Shown here: in pieces, positions 62,902 through 64,000 of the stretch
Layout: each line of letters begins with the position of its first letter
Numbering within the stretch: the first letter of the stretch is position 1
Source: Acidobacteriota bacterium
GTDB taxonomy: Bacteria > Acidobacteriota > Vicinamibacteria > Vicinamibacterales > 2-12-FULL-66-21
NCBI GenBank assembly: GCA_003222675.1
Contig: QHWT01000084.1
Location: 1 to 64,000, forward strand
DNA: 64,000 bases
Direction of reading: 5' to 3'
Translations under genes and position numbers: made by a program
Notes under the pieces: generated by a model
Seen by the model: the letters and a program-made list of their open reading frames with translations, nothing else
What the model was told of the DNA's origin: nothing
Database searches by the model: none

Positions 62902-64000
62902 TCATGCCACATAGCAGCCGTAACCGGGGCGCTCCAACGCGACAGCAACCGCCACGTGCGACCGCCACAGGAAGACGGCGGCACCGGCACACATCGCGGC
63001 CGCTGCGTAGGTACTGCCGAACACGTTGCTCGACACATAGCCGCCGAGGGCGTTCACCATTACGCCGGCAACGAGTGCGCGCAGGACGGGCACCGGCGCG
63101 TTCACGCTGAACAACACGAGCGCGTTGAATAGGCCAAGTTCTAGGAGCAGGTATCCGCAGAGGCCAAGCACCATCACGCGTGAGGCGATCGGATCCGTCA
63201 GCGTCGGACGCCCGACTGGTAGCACCAGCAGCGCGATCGCAACGAACGCGACCGCAACGAGCGCGCGCGAGCGGACACATCGGCGTTGAATGCGGGCCTG
63301 ATACTCCACACCGGCCGAGGGTGTCCACCGCGACGCCTCCTGCTGCCAGAAGTGCACGAAGCGATAGTTGATGAATTCCACCGCCGCCATCGAGAGGAGG
63401 AAACACAGCAGTGCAGCGTCCATACCCGCCTGATATCGTGCGTCGATCGCGAACTCAATGCCCGCCGCAGCAGGCACCGAGGTGCCTGCCGCAATGCGAT
63501 CGGCAAAGACGAACGCGAAGTAACCGGAGCCATAGCAGAAGTACGGCGCGAGCGCGCGAACCAGGACCGCATGGCGCGGTGACGCGAGTTCACCGACCGC
63601 CGTGGCGCCATGTCGGCTGAACGCGAACGCCACCAACCCCAGCGCGATGCCGAGCGCAACCGAGACCGCCAGAATCTGCGAGACGAGAGGCGACACATGC
63701 ACCGCGCGACACAGCGCGAACGCGGCGCCAGCGCCGCCGAACGCTGCCGGCACCTGCCAGTAACGCCGCTCGAGCCACAGCACACCACACGTGAGCCAGA
63801 ACGTCCCGAGCATGATGTAGACGCCTGCGCCGAGCGCTGCGTACCTGAGCTCGAACAAATCCAGGTACCACGCCGCGCTGGTCGCCATTAATGCCGTCGC
63901 CGCAATGGTGGCGACACCGCACTGCCAGATGCGCTCGGTCACCGCGGCACCGAGCGCGTGCTGCCCGAGGCCAATGTAGAAGCTCCCTTTGCGCGCAATG
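62902..64000 (-). CDS. PelG-like polysaccharide transporter (5' end cut)
   Basis: At least 366 aa of a MATE-like inner-membrane transporter. The frame is open to the window edge: before the in-frame GTG at 63942 it reads IARKGSFYIGLGQHALGAA, matching the usual N-terminal RKGT-type start of PelG proteins, so the true start lies beyond 64000. Further PelG-like features are GYFAFVFADRIAAGT and ARYQAGMDAALLCFLLSMA, AVEFINYRF. About 10-11 helices are visible. PelG is thought to move Pel polymer across the inner membrane. Confidence 0.82.
   Translation of the reverse strand, partial: IARKGSFYIGLGQHALGAAVTERIWQCGVATIAATALMATSAAWYLDLFELRYAALGAGVYIMLGTFWLTCGVLWLERRYWQVPAAFGGAGAAFALCRAVHVSPLVSQILAVSVALGIALGLVAFAFSRHGATAVGELASPRHAVLVRALAPYFCYGSGYFAFVFADRIAAGTSVPAAAGIEFAIDARYQAGMDAALLCFLLSMAAVEFINYRFVHFWQQEASRWTPSAGVEYQARIQRRCVRSRALVAVAFVAIALLVLPVGRPTLTDPIASRVMVLGLCGYLLLELGLFNALVLFSVNAPVPVLRALVAGVMVNALGGYVSSNVFGSTYAAAAMCAGAAVFLWRSHVAVAVALERPGYGCYVA

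Overview
The window is a GC-rich bacterial chromosome segment whose gene content fits Acidobacteriota, most likely the Vicinamibacteria. This is an inference from protein families, not from a marker gene. The families are an FtsX-like permease of the acidobacterial 'ADOP' type, a DUF5916 surface protein, SBBP/TolB-like propeller proteins with DUF11, a PIG-L hydrolase, a ferritin-VIT1 fusion and NamZ/DUF1343. No phage, IS transposase, CRISPR array, rRNA or plasmid function was found. The only RNA gene seen is a tRNA-Ala(GGC) on the minus strand near the left edge.

Layout. 1-7 kb: tRNA and two large exported beta-propeller proteins. 7-21 kb: ABC exporter with a coupled SET-domain protein, DUF5996, PQQ-type lipoprotein, FtsX-like permease, DUF5916 protein, PIG-L hydrolase, and an asparaginase/amino-acid permease pair. 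21-30 kb: an operon of an exported protein, AddB-like nuclease, AddA-like helicase-nuclease and a frameshifted DUF488 gene, all overlapping by a few bases. 30-33 kb: small zinc-ribbon and membrane proteins, a shortened DnaJ-like protein and the Mrp Fe-S carrier. 33-39 kb: MFS transporter, gamma-glutamyltransferase and an M16 protease pair. 39-53 kb: two zinc alcohol dehydrogenases, an amidase operon, pyruvate kinase, MbfA-like protein, cytochrome c, LOG, DinB and NamZ proteins, and a broken small regulator-like gene. 53-55 kb: kinase, zinc ribbon, sugar-phosphate isomerase and hydrolase.

The right end (about 57.3-64.0 kb) is the most interesting part. It looks like a Pel-like exopolysaccharide locus in an unusual arrangement. 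An HlyD-type adaptor and a PelF-like glycosyltransferase lie on the plus strand. They converge on a minus-strand operon of a PelG-like transporter (cut by the window edge), an unrecognised multi-pass membrane protein and a secreted TIM-barrel protein resembling GH114/GH135/GH166 enzymes. An upstream YbhN-like membrane protein may be associated.

A second theme is short dispersed hairpin or low-complexity repeats, at least eight types. They occupy every convergent intergenic gap of more than about 50 bp. They also appear to have supplied coding sequence: the asparaginase signal peptide, the start codon of mrp, the C-termini of a kinase and an MFS protein, and in-frame inserts in AddA and in the MFS protein.
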